A DNA stretch of 64,000 nucleotides. Origin: Ganoderma boninense. Lineage: Eukaryota > Basidiomycota > Agaricomycetes > Polyporales > Polyporaceae. This document shows positions 35,713 through 47,215 of the stretch, one piece after another; the stretch's first letter is position 1; each line of letters opens with the position of its first letter. A program made the position numbers and the translations under genes. The stretch lies in assembly GCA_002900995.3 (NCBI GenBank), contig CM035313.1, positions 2,108,001 through 2,172,000 on the forward strand. The letters run 5' to 3'. The notes under the pieces were generated by a model, which saw only the letters and a program-made list of their open reading frames with translations, did not search any database and had not been told where the DNA came from.

Positions 35713-38700
35713 ATGTCTTTCACCCTTCCCCTAGAGCTCACGCGTCCCCTGGACGTGCTTCTCATCGACAACTTCGACTCCTTCACCTGGAACATCTACC
35801 AGTCGCTCTGCCTCCTCGGCGCAGACGTGACCGTGATCCGCAACGACGCTATCCCCGCAGAGGCATTCCCCCTCTTGAGAGTCAACTCGCTCATCGTCTC
35901 GCCCGGCCCCGGGCATCCCACCACGGATTCTGGCATCTCGCGTGAGGCGATCAAGTACTTTACGGGGAAGGTGCCCATTCTCGGCGTGTGCATGGGCCTG
36001 CAGTGCCTCGTCGACGTCTTTGGAGGCAACATCGGGTGAGCAGCCTTCGATTCTGTTTCCTCCCTGCTTTGCGCCTTCCCGCCGCGTGCGAGCCGTGTTG
36101 TCGAGGACTCCATTTCTGGTGTTCATGCAGCGCGCGGGCTTCCGGTGAGCGATAGCCCGATTGTGCGTCTAAGTCGCGCCCGCGGATGAGATCAGCGCAC
36201 CGTCCCAGCGCGAAGGGACCTGGCCATCGCCCGGCTCCGTCTCGCGTGTGCCGGACAGGTGCGCGGCAGGCGACAGGGCACGCTGGCGGCGGATGCTCTC
36301 TGTTGGATCTGCATGGCGTACTGCTTGCTTTCTTGCATCAGCCAGAGAGGAACGCTCGAGATGCGTCTCGTCGCTTCCGTCGGATGCTTCAGAACCGGGC
36401 GAATGCGAGACGTTGGCTCGCAGGCCCCTGGTTTCTTGCCGTATCCAATTCCGTGGACGCCCTCGCGCTTCCTACTCCATTCCGTCCCCGTCTCTGCGCC
36501 TTCCATCCGAAAGACCACTCCCTACTATGCCATCTCAGAGACCGTCCGCACTCAAGTGTCATCGTTTGTTCGTCGCGCTTTACTCCCGAACTAGCCGATC
36601 CCGCTCGCTTGCGTTCTTTGCGAACAAGCAACAGAAAGTCCCTAGACCCTCATGCGAGTAGCGTCGTCCCGTTTGGCGTGTGGCTCTTCGGCACGAACGC
36701 TTGCGTTCTTTCTCGTCGGACAGTAGGACAGACGCCCCTTGATCCTCGGACTCCAACCCCATCTGCCCACACACGATTTTCGAGCGTGATAGGCCAAAGC
36801 TAACCCATGGACGTTCGCAGTTATGCGGGAGAGATCATGCACGGCAAAGTCAGTGGCATCCGCCACGACGGCAGGGGCTGTTTTCGGGACATTCCCCAAG
36901 GGATCAAGTCGACGCGCTACCACTCGCTTAGCGCGAGCACCAGTACCCTCCCACCGGACCTCGCAATCACCGCCATAACCTCAGACAGCGGCGTTATCAT
37001 GGGAGTTCGCCACCGTAAATACACCCTGGAAGCCGTTCAGTACCACCCGGAGAGTATTCTCTCCGAGGGCGGCGATACCCTCTTCAAGAATTTCTTGGCC
37101 CTACGAGGAGGCACTTGGGAACTCAATCCCGGTTTCCGAGTCTCCGACGAGGCCCTCCCCGCCTTCGGGCTTGAGGGCATCGCCGACAAAGTGCTGAACG
37201 GGAACGCCACTCCGGGAGGATCGACTTCCAAGGTGCCCACAATTCTCGAGAAGATTTACGCGCAGAGAATCAAGGACGTCGAAATCGCTAAGCAGACACC
37301 CGGCACTACACCCGAGGACCTGGAAACGCTCCTGAACCTCAACATTGCCCCTGCTCCGGTGTCGTTCCTCAATCGCTTGAATGCGGCCCCCAAGAAGCCT
37401 GCTCTCATGGCGGAGATCAAGCGGGCGAGCCCCTCCAAGGGCGCGATCGCGTTGTCGACAAACGTCGCGCAGCAAGCGTTGACTTACGCTCTCGCTGGGG
37501 CATCCGTCATCTCCGTCCTGACCGAGCCGACGTGGTTCAAGGGCACCCTCCTTGATATGCGCCTTGCGCGGCAGGCCATTGATTCTCTCCCCCATCGTCC
37601 CGCTATCCTGCGCAAGGACTTCATCTTTGACGAGTACCAGATCGCAGAGGCTCGTCTGCACGGCGCCGATAGCGTGCTTCTTATTGTTGCCATGCTCCCC
37701 ACTCCTCGTCTGCACGCGCTGTACGAGTACTCACGCTCCCTCGGTATGGAGCCGCTCGTCGAGGTCAATAACGCTCGGGAAATGGAGGCTGCGCTCGTTC
37801 TCGGCGCCAAGATCGTCGGCGTGAATAATCGGAACCTTCACGACTTCCAGGTTGACATGCAGACCACCACCCGTCTTGCGGACATGGTTCGCGAACGAGA
37901 CATCGTCCTTTGTGCTCTGAGTGGTATCAAGGACGTAACGGACGTGCGAACGTATATTCAACAGGGCATCGGCGCCATTCTCGTTGGCGAGGCTCTCATG
38001 CGCGCGCGAGACACGGCGACTTTCATAAAGGAGCTCCTCGACTGGTCCAGTGAGGAAGACGTGAAAGGCAAGCGCGCCGAGCCGGCTACTCCACTGGTCA
38101 AGATCTGCGGTATCCGGACCGTCGACGAAGCCATCCACGCCGCAGAGTCTGGCGCGGATATGCTCGGGCTAATGTTCGTTGCGAAGAGCAAACGGCACAT
38201 CTCCATCGAGCGCGCACGAGAAATCGCTACCGCTATTCGGAACCGTCGCTCTCAGGCGCAGGGCCTGCACGCCGCTGGAGCATCCCTGGGCGAGGAGGTC
38301 AGGAACGAGCCATGGTTCAACCTCCACGCACGTCGGCTCGCCAAGTCATTGTCGGGAGACTCGCCCAAACGCCCGCTGCTGGTTGGCGTCTTCCAGGATC
38401 AACCCCTAGACTTCATTCTGCGGACCGTTGCGGACGCCCAGCTCGACGTTGTTCAGCTTCACGGCAGGGAGCCCACTGAATGGTCTCGGCATATCCCTGT
38501 CCCTACTATCCGCGTATTCCACGTCGACGAAGAGGGCCATGGGCTCACAGGTATCACTCGCCCCGGGGCGCACCAGTTTGTATTGCTTGACGCCGTGGCA
38601 AAGGGAGACTCCACTGGCTTGAGTGGCGGGACGGGAACGCAGATTGACTTGGAGTTCGCCCAGGCGGTTGTGGAGAAGGGCGAGGCTGGCGGCGGGGAAC

Positions 38701-38870
38701 AGCTTCCGATCATCCTCGCTGGTGGGCTCACACCCGACAATGTCCACGAGGTGATTGGTAAGGTGCGGCCATGGGCCGTAGATGTGAGTGGCGGGGTGGA
38801 GTTGTCGGATGGATCTGCTAAGGACCCGGCGAGAGTTCAGGCTTTCATCATTGCTGTAAAAGGGCAGTGA
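35713..38870 (+). CDS. TRP1: Trifunctional tryptophan biosynthesis protein (GATase / IGPS / PRAI)
   Basis: Two exons, 35713-36035 and 36821-38870, sum to 2373 nt (790 residues). The N-terminal glutamine amidotransferase opens [19 protein letters not shown], with the catalytic cysteine in GVCMGLQC and the His-Glu pair in AVQYHPES. Indole-3-glycerol-phosphate synthase follows from about residue 240 ([35 protein letters not shown]). Phosphoribosylanthranilate isomerase begins at [13 protein letters not shown] and ends in [10 protein letters not shown] and AVDVSGGVE. The amidotransferase supplies ammonia to anthranilate synthase; the other two domains catalyse PRA isomerisation and indole-ring closure in the cytosol. 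This fusion is standard in filamentous fungi. The single intron is 785 nt, more than ten times the local norm, with a CTAAC branch-like site just before its acceptor. Confidence 0.96.
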
Positions 38871-38982
38871 GGAGACAGTTGTTGGCGAGAGTAAGTACGC
38901 TGTAGTTTATACGATTTGGCAAGAATTACTCTACGACGGAGATGTAGATGAGATTCAATAGCAAGGCATCGTTGTTTCGCAA

Positions 38983-39075
38983 GACACTATGGCCGAGTGG
39001 TTAAGGCGACAGATTCGAATGTGTACGATCATCTGTTTCCCTCTGGGAGCGCAGGTTCAAATCCTGCTGGTGTCG
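38983..39075 (+). tRNA. tRNA-Ser (anticodon CGA) with an 11-nt intron
   Basis: The 5' GACACTA pairs with 3' TGGTGTC and the discriminator is G at 39075. The D arm (GCCGAGTGGTTAAGGC), a long variable arm with CCC/GGG pairing and a T arm GCAGG-TTCAAAT-CCTGC are intact; the long variable arm marks a serine tRNA. The anticodon stem is ACAGA (39009-39013) with TCTGT (39032-39036). Its loop is extended to 18 nt, which places CGA at 39016-39018 and an 11-nt intron at 39020-39030, one base 3' of the anticodon as usual for nuclear tRNA introns. It reads UCG. Confidence 0.95.
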
Positions 39076-39077
39076 GC

Positions 39078-39083
39078 TTTTTT
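39078..39083 (+). terminator. RNA polymerase III terminator
   Basis: A run of six T residues begins two bases after the tRNA-Ser discriminator base. Confidence 0.85.
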
Positions 39084-39109
39084 CATGTCAACATACATTT
39101 GTTAAATTA

Positions 39110-39487
39110 GGGGCGGTCAAAGTTGGCGATTCTGGTCGTTTCTGAGGTCGATTCTAGGATCCGCTTCTTGCGAGAATCGAGGTCGGATTTATTCGGGAAT
39201 CGGGCGCTTAGGCAGAAACGAGCCAGAATCGCCGTTTTTGCAGAAGCGACTCCAGAGTCGCTTCTGCACCCAGAATCGCCGTTTCTGCCTCCTCGATTCT
39301 CTGGCCGCTTCTGGTGGCCCCAAACGCTCGTTGCAGCGGCCTGTAGCGCCCGCGATTAATCAGTCGCAAAAGCGGGGCGGTCAAGCCTGCTGCGATTCTA
39401 GGACGATTACTAGCCCCTCGATTTTCCTCAAAATCGCTCGAAAAACGACCCAGAATCGGCGGGAGAATCATCAACTCTGACCGCCCC
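39110..39487. mobile_element. TA-flanked inverted-repeat element (MITE-like), 378 bp
   Basis: The left end reads GGGGCGGTCAAAGTTG and the reverse complement of the right end reads GGGGCGGTCAGAGTTG; about 21 of the first 24 positions match. TA borders both sides (39108-39109 and 39488-39489). The interior repeats GATTCT/AGAATC many times and contains a 13-bp perfect hairpin, GCAGAAGCGACTC against GAGTCGCTTCTGC, around 39240-39267. No coding capacity. It starts 34 bp after the end of the tRNA gene. Confidence 0.7.
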
Positions 39488-39489
39488 TA

Positions 39490-40384
39490 TTGTTCGATAG
39501 CGATGGCGGTGTCTGGTGCGAAGGGTACATACTCTAAACTAGGTTCGGAGCAATGTGAAGTATTGGATATACCCTTGGGCCGGCGCGTGTGTGGTCACCG
39601 GCTGCTGTGTATGCAAGGAACCACCGACAACGGGGATCAATCATGATCAGCCGCCGTTCCTACCTTGCGCCGTAGGCCAAACGAGAGCAGTTCCTTTCTC
39701 CGAATTGGAATCGGGGAGGCGTTGCGCCTGCAACTAGTTGTGTGGACACCCATGTGCATTGTCCGGCGTGGTTACAGACGTACGGGAACGTATTGTAGTG
39801 GAAACGAGAGCCATAGACGCAGGCGGCCTAACGAACCTTTAAGGAAATGTAATAAACAGGACCGAAGAACAAACGCAACTACATCCGGAGATCACTAAGG
39901 TGAACAAGAGAATGATCCAGACGCATCCAGGTATGAGCACAACCATGAAGGTAGGTAAAGAGGCAATGGGCATCGGGGGACGAGCATCATGGATCGGTGA
40001 AAAAATGTTAACACAGAGACGGGTTGGTGTGAGCCGGAGATCGCAGCGGCATGTGGGCATGAAAGGAGTGACGTGGTGCGCCATGGGACCTGGCGTATCG
40101 GATGAGAAACATTTTCAAACTATATACAGTATATTGTAGTGCGGTGCCCGGCGAAGCGCGTCGAGACCAGGCAATCGTGTGGCGGAGTGAAGAGAAGATC
40201 ATGATGAGAACACGCTGAAAATGGCCTGGTGAGAGAACACTTGGCAAGTAATGCAGATGCAGAAAGATGGCAGATGAGAGAGTAAGACGAGAGGGTCCAC
40301 AGGATACTTCGGGAGGAAGGAGGAAGATGCAGCATACACGTCATCGCACCCAACCCCAAACCGAAACATGGAACCTCCGCTGAT
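39490..40384. other. Intergenic region
   Basis: About 0.9 kb between the inverted-repeat element and the stop codon of the G-alpha gene, which probably includes that gene's 3' untranslated region. No gene or RNA recognised. Confidence 0.5.
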
Positions 40385-41966
40385 CTACAGAAGACCACAT
40401 TCCCGCAGATGCAGCTGCAGGAGGATATCTTGAATAGCGCTCAAGACGACTGGTGTCGGCGAAAGATCGGACGCCGACGAAAAGGTCCACGAACGTCGAA
40501 GCACAAGTCAGTTGTGAGGACCGTCATGACAAGGGCGGATAAAGTCAAGATGTCGACGAGCACAAACAAGCGAAAAACTGATCAGACTTCATAGCAACAG
40601 GACCGGATCGAGAGTCACTTACACTTGATTTGCTGGGTATCTGTGGCACAGGTGTAGTGGGCGTAGATCTGCTTCGTCGCCGCGCTTTGGTTAAGCGACA
40701 CGAACCGGTGCAGAAGGTAGTTGCACGCTGCATCGTAATCATCGCCGCCAGCGTAGTCGGGGAAGTAGTCGCCCAGTGGTGACCGCGGCAACTTCTCAGC
40801 GAACAGATCAATCTTGTTAAGGAACAGGATCTGTAATACGCAAAATAAGGTGATGAGTCACCCCATTCGGGACGTGTATTTTCCAGGGATAGCAGGGCTG
40901 ATTGATGGACGACACTCACGATCGACGTCTTGACAAACCATCTTGAGTTGCATATTGAGTCGAAAAGTGTCAAAGCTTCTTGCATACGGTTCTGAAGCAG
41001 AGCGCAAAGTGAACAGTTGAACAACTGAGTATGGAGATGGCAAACGCACCACACTCTCATCCTCGTATAGCATCTGGTCGTACTCGCTCAGAGAGACAAG
41101 GAAGACGAGAGCAGTGACGTTCTCGAAGCAGTGAATCCACTTCTTCCGTTCGGACCGCTGACCACCGACGTCGAAGAGCTTATAGGTAAGCTCACCAACT
41201 TTGAAGGTGGTCTCGGTGATACCAGTAGTCTTGACACGGGACCGAAGAATGTCCTGATCTGTGGGCATGTAGTTGGGGGCAGACATGCGGTCGATAGCGT
41301 TGAAGTAGTAGACAGCCGAGTCGTTGAGCTGGAACTCGCGGGACCGAGAAACAGCCTCTTTGACGCCGGGGTCTTTCCAGAGACCACGGACAGCATCGAC
41401 GACGTCGCGGGGGAGCAGGTCACCCTCAATCTGACCAGGGAGAGCAAGGACTATGGAGCGGCGGGCATCGTTTTGAGGAGAAAGCTGGATGTCCAGGTGC
41501 GGCATCGCCTCGAGGATGGCACTGTGGGAAGGAATACAATTGAACGTCGGAGAAGAGGGAGAAAGGGGTTGGTTTAGAGACAAGGACGTACCGCATGGAC
41601 TGGATGGTGTTGGAAAAGATGATCTCCTTGTACGAGTCCCGCTCCTGCTCGTTGTATCCGCCGTGGTGAATGAGCTTCATCTGTTTCAGGACGGTGGACT
41701 GTTGTCGCAGAAGGTGAGGAAGGAGGACGGCGGAAGGTGACATGGAGGTGAAGACGGACCTTGCCCGACTCTCCAGCCCCGAGGAGCAACATCTTAATCT
41801 CGTTCTTGGCCATCATACGGTCCCGTTTGATCTGGTTCTCAATCTCGTCGTTACCTGGCCGAGGGGTGAGGGGGACGAAGACGGAGGGTCGGGGCGGGGG
41901 GCAGAGAGATGTGTACTCACGGGCCTTGGCCTCATCGTCGATGCCTGAAGACTGGACGCAGCCCAT
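40385..41966 (-). CDS. Heterotrimeric G-protein alpha subunit (group I, G-alpha-i type)
   Basis: The protein starts MGCVQSSGIDDEAKA, with Gly2 for myristoylation and Cys3 for palmitoylation. The nucleotide-binding boxes are complete: G1 GAGESGKST (split by an intron after the Lys), switch I RSRVKTTGITET, G3 FDVGGQRSERKKW, G4 FLNKIDLF and G5 TCATDT. The last exon gives SAIQDILLQLHLRECGLL, ending in CGLL, so the cysteine four from the end (the pertussis-toxin site in animal G-alpha-i) is kept. About 350 residues. It relays seven-transmembrane receptor signals at the plasma membrane; fungal group I members act in pheromone/mating, growth and development. At least seven exons; the last intron (40450-40622) is 173 nt, longer than its neighbours. 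Confidence 0.96.
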
Positions 41967-42343
41967 TGTACGGATGGAGGGGGGAGTGGAGGAGAGAGCG
42001 GCAGGGGGCGGGGCGGCTAAGAGGGGGAGGGCGGTGGGGAGGAGGGGGAGAAGGTCGAGGTAGAGGATCAAGGACGGGAGCACGGGCGCGGCCAACGACG
42101 AGACGGTCGCCAGGTGCGCCAATCGGGCCCATGCCTTGATTGGCGGCCGGCTATTTCTTCCTCCGCCACCGCACTCCCCGGGGTCCCGTCCCCCGCCCAC
42201 GCCATTCCCCGACTCAGACTCGCCCGCACCGCCCGTTTCGCCCATGGCCGCGTTCATAGCGCCCCGCGTCGCGCGGCAGTCAAGCTGAGACACCAAGCAC
42301 TATGATTCTATGTACACCACTGGCCAAACCAGGGCCAGACTAG

Positions 42344-45109
42344 CTATGCCGCCGCCGTCCCCTGTGCCACATTGATCCAAGGACCCCCGACCCCCTGCCC
42401 TCCTCCCCATCCTCGTCCTCATCCGACGACCCGTCCGCCGACTCGGCACGCGTCCCTGCGCCCGCGTTCTCCTTCATATTCCCCTCCGCCTCCGCCCTCT
42501 GCCCAGCCCCCTCCTTTGTGGGTGCCGGCGCTACAGCCGTGCTTGCGGAAGCGGCGTCCTCGAGCTTGTTGGGCTCGGCAGCGGCCTTGTCCTTCTGCAG
42601 GTCCTTTTGCAGCTGTTCGCGCTACATGGATCGAGCCGACTGTCAGCCTTGTGCTCGCTGCGTGCACGCGTGGGGCGGAAGAGACAGGATGCGATGATCG
42701 ATGTGGATCGATAAGGCAACGACGGACTGACCTCGAGTTTGTCCTTGAGCTCGCGCGCCTGCCGCTCCCTGGCCAACTTTTCCCTCATCGCTCTCTCGCT
42801 CACCACCCACTCCCCCGCACCGTTCGCTGCCGCCTCCGGTCGCGACTTGTTCTTCAGCAGATCTGCCGCAAACACCGATCGTCAGCATGCTATCCATCCC
42901 TCTCATCACACCCGCCATCCCCTCCAAATCAACTCTTCCACAAAGTGCTACAACCGCCAGACGAGAGCTACACACAGGCTACATCAAGCACAGCGAACGA
43001 GCCGGATGCTCAGAGCGCCAGGGGGCCAGACGATGAGTCCACGAATTAAAATTGTAGCACTCACAGCCCTGCAGAGCAGCCACACTAAACTCCTCATCTG
43101 GAATCGAGTCTGCGAACGTCTTGGCCAGTGCCGCTAGCGTCGCGCCGTCAAGGGGCTTCGCTGAGTGCTTCGCTTCCATGATTTCCGCCTCCACCGGTGG
43201 CGGCAAGTACGCCTGGTTCTGCATCCCCGCATCACTCATCGTCCGCGCCCGCTCTTGGCTCCTCACCCGGTCCACCACAGTGCTCGACGCCGCGCTGGAG
43301 CTCGTCCGAGATCGCACTGGTAGGCCTTCCGGCAACGATGGGAGCGGCGACAGCGAGCCTGGCGATCCAGACGGGGTAGTCGGCATCGACGAGAACGTGG
43401 AGGGTAGCGACGAGAACAACGTGGAGCCGGAAGACGACGAGGTCGAGGGCGACGGCAGCCCCATGGGAAGCTCAATGCTTTCAAGATCGCCTTCAATAAT
43501 CTCGTCGTCCTCGTCCGTCGAAGGAAAGAAGTTGCGGAAGAGCTGCTCCGCTTGCCATTTCGACGCATTCTTAAACTCAATCCAGACATCCATGCGTCCG
43601 GGGCGCGACAGCGCGGGGTCAAGCCTTTCAAGGTGGTTGGTCGTGCTGAAGGTGGTCAGCGTGAGGTCAAGAGAGGCCAAAGGCATGGCATGAAGACTTA
43701 CGCGAACAGGAGCCGGCCTTCGGATGCGGCAACACCGTCTAATGCGTTCAACAAGCCACTCAATGTAAGAGTGTTGACGTCTGACATCTGTTCTTTCTGC
43801 CGTGTCCGGCGTGACGACGAGCCACTCGTTGTCTGCTCAGCTGCCTTCTCTTCAGACTTGCCTTCAGGGTTGCCTGTCGCGTTCACATCTCGAGATGTGC
43901 TGCGGGTGAAGGCCGCATCAAGGTCCTCCAAAAGGACGATGCATCGCGCCGGAACGCGGCCCATGAGCGTTGTGAGTGTGCTGTCGTTAATCCACGAAGA
44001 TGACAGTGACACGACGTAAATGTCAAGCATCAATTCGCCCGCGATGGCGTGGATGAGCGAACTCTTCCCAGAACCAGGTACACCGTAGAGCAAGTATCCC
44101 CTCCGGAACGGGATGCCGCGATCCGCATACCACTGTATAACGACATATCATATCAGCAAATGTCATACCAAGGATATACATCATGGTGCGCTTGGCGGCA
44201 TGTCCTTCAAGGATAGTAAATTGATACACACCTTCTCAGACTTGAGGAAATCTTTTGTGTCCGACAAGAGCATTTCCTTCACACCGGGGTTAAGGACGAT
44301 AGACGACATCGGCCGTTTATGGCGCGAATCCGTCCATCTCCAGCAACCGTGGGAGTCGGCGAAGTAGATTTGTATCCGGTGTACCGCCTCAGCCTCGTAC
44401 TCCTTCTTGGCCTGAAGGACGAGCTGCTTGAGGATGGAGTTGTTTCGGGCAACAACGGAGACAGAGATGACTTCACTCCCGGTGTCGTTCTTACGCCAAC
44501 GCTTAACACGAAGCCAGTGACCACGGTAGTAGATGGTATGGGTGGTGTTGGCGGTCGGCTGGAAGACAACACGCGTCTTGACACGCCCAGGTGTGTCGTC
44601 ATCCTCTTCGTCCTCGTCGCCGAAAGAGTTGTCGGCTATCCGGGAGCCGAAACCGGGCGTGGAGGTTGAGCGAGTGGTCGTCTCAAACTCTCGCGACCGT
44701 TGCCATTCGGGGCGGCGGGAGAGCCAGAGCATGAGCCAATCGTATGGATAATCCTCCTCGGAGAAGTGAGCGGTAAGGAAGAACGCTGAAGAAGGCAGGG
44801 GGAGGGGAGGGGCGAGGTGAGTCAGCGCTGTGACACCGGGCCCGAGAGGATGATACCCACAGTTTATGAAATGTGACCTGAATCGCGAGGACGTCGAGTT
44901 ATTATGCATGTACGTATGGGTTGGTGAAGAATGATCAGGGACGTTGGTGGTACGAGCTGAAGAGCGGCGAGCACATACCATCCGGAGCTGGCGACTCTGC
45001 GAGCGGTCTCGACGGTGCCACCAAGGACGACAAGCTTCATGCCGTCAATCATTGAGGAACCGCCTCCGCCGCCGACGAGGGGCTGCACGAGGGATCTGAG
45101 GGCGTCCAT
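42344..45109 (-). CDS. BCS1-like AAA ATPase
   Basis: The start at 45109 gives MDALRSLVQPLVGGGGG and a hydrophobic MKLVVLGG segment. The BCS1_N domain follows (AHFSEEDYPYDWLMLWLSRR; YRGHWLRVKRWRK; RPMSSIVLNPGVKEMLLSD). The AAA module has Walker A GVPGSGKSS, Walker B CIVLLEDLDAAF, sensor RLLFATTNHLERLDPAL and the arginine finger PGRMDVWI. Between Walker B and the sensor there is an insertion of about 40 residues (QTTSGSSSRRTRQKEQ), and after the AAA core a long Ser/Thr/Pro-rich insertion. The C-terminus is a charged helix and a Glu/Asp-rich tail ending RGRRRHS. True Bcs1 inserts the Rieske protein into mitochondrial complex III. The low-complexity insertions and the charged tail suggest a BCS1 paralogue of uncertain role rather than the mitochondrial orthologue. 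Confidence 0.88.
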
Positions 45110-47215
45110 GGTGGTGTATGTGTATGCTGGGGTGGGGGGAAGCCAATGTTGCGGGAGTAGCGAGTGGGGATATGGTGGAGGAGGGCGAGAGGGCGGGGAC
45201 GGGGTGTGGGGATGGTGGAGGGAGGAGGACAAGCAGGCGGCGCTTGGGAAGGAAGCTGGAGGGCGGTCGAGGATCGGGTCGTATGAGCGTGGCGGTGGTA
45301 TGCGCCTGCTGGATTCGGCACCTGTCTCTCGACTCCCAGTCTCAGTCTCAGTCTCAGTCTCGTCCACAGACACCGCTGTCTACACGGACGCCCGCCAGCC
45401 TTGACTCGACCCGCACAGTCACCTCGCCCCCTCCGCCCTCGACACGTCCACGGCCGCGTCAGCACCCACCGCTGGGGTCCGCAGCCTGCAGCTACCTGGC
45501 GCGTGTTCGGGTAAACCCCGCCGTCGGACTCTCCTCCAGCCTAGCGCCTCCCGACCACACACTCCGAAGCGGCGAAGCCTCAGGCCCCCCGGCGCCAGGC
45601 TGCTGCTCTGGTCTTTGTCCAGGCTGTCGTTGATCTTTCCTCAGACCACCTTCGCACACCGCATACGACTCTTGTGCATGGCTCCGATACGTGAGACAGG
45701 CGGTCGACATGCGCCATTGATGTCGGTGCCGCCCGTCTGCGCCACCCGGCAGCTCGGGCCGTGGCAGACACCAAGCCGTGCGCGGTCTGACTCCCAATGC
45801 CATGTCAGCCTTTGAAGCCTCGCTCATCCACAGCCGCCGCACCACCCCAGCTTGGCCGCAACAGCCCTCAACGTAACCCCAATACCAGCCTTGGAGCACC
45901 CACCAGAGCTCGAATCACGTTCGATGGTCAAGACGCAGGCTCGCGTAGAATCAGGAAGGCGGGGTCCCGCAGATTCTCCCCGGCCATTGCGAATTCTCGC
46001 ATCGGCTCTCTCCATCAGTCCGCAATATTGATCCTTCCACGACTCCTTCCCCTGTGCACCCATTCCTGCCTTCTCTAGATTGATTCACCACTCCAGTTTT
46101 AACGAGCGTATTGTAGACGTCGCTTGCAACAATGCAACGACCTCCTTGCCCACGCGCCGTCTAGCTGTCCTCCGACTTCTCTTTCACGCTCCTCATTACT
46201 GAGCGGGGCTATTCTAACTCTACCCTGAACTCCGACCTCTTCAAGAAGGATGGAATGCTGTGCAACTTCGTTTTCGACAAGCTGCGATGATCTCAATAGG
46301 CCTTCACCCTGAATATTGCACTGCCAGACACCGACGCACGCTCATGCAGACCTATTTGGAAGCAGCTGGGCTGGACGATTGTCCCGATCCCCTCGGCCCA
46401 CTAGGAATAGCTATGGAATCGCGTCTGCCAAGGGCAACTTGAATGTCGTCGCGGATAATCCAGCTGCAGCCGTGTCCAATCTAGGGGCTCTCCAAGTCCT
46501 CGTCTACGTCTAGCATGCTTTTCTCGATACCATTCCCTTGCATGACCAGACCTAACACATTCCCGAATTCAATCTTCCAGTGATTTTGGAGTATCGATCA
46601 CCATGTGTAGTGGTTTTCATCGTACGTGTACGGTACGTCCAACGTCGCGGCGCAGCAGCTACCACCCATCTTAGTCGAGACTGAAGATAGATCTGCGAGC
46701 TGGAGGCAGGTAGGTTATCATGCCTTTGCTCCCTGAACAGCAACGTACGACATTGCCACAAGGTTTCCATAAGCATTGTTTAGCTATACTTCAAATACAG
46801 ACCTGGGCTACTAAGGTGGCTAGGCAAACTATATGGTGGGTAGTGCAGGAAGTCCTTCTTTCAGTGACGCCGATCCTAGGCAGGGCGAAAGAAAGGGAGC
46901 TGACCATGGGTATTAGTGCCTCCCACACACCTGTGAATGCGGCTGCACAGGCGTTGGTCAGCATTGTTCATGAACTAACTACTCACGGCGGCTTGTGCGG
47001 TCTTGCAGCTTGAATCAGCTTAACAGCTAGAAGCTTGGCGAATGGAGCAGCGCTAACCACGCAGCTTCATGTACAGCAGTGTCTGACGAATAAGAGATTT
47101 TTCGCCAATTGCAGTTCATGACATGGGGATTAATCCCGGAAGATGGCATTTGGGTTGGCGGAAGGACTTCTGGACGGGTAATACAAGTACAGGGAACGGC
47201 TGCTCGACGCTCACG
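45110..47215. other. Intergenic region upstream of the BCS1-like gene
   Basis: About 2.1 kb without a credible gene. It contains a short CAGTCT microsatellite at about 45337-45360 and, at 46197-46211, a 15-bp exact match to one end of the element at 33292-33743. Nothing else recognised. Confidence 0.5.
45337..45360. repeat. Hexanucleotide microsatellite
   Basis: Four perfect CAGTCT units upstream of the BCS1-like gene. Confidence 0.85.

Noticed and set aside
36186..36803. A 205-codon plus-strand open frame inside the TRP1 intron
   Set aside because: No recognisable motif, and overlapping frames are equally open in this GC-rich DNA. Kept only as part of the long-intron observation.
46720..47013. 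A 97-codon open frame 3' of DAP1
   Set aside because: No motif and no extension by introns; sits in a gene-free region.
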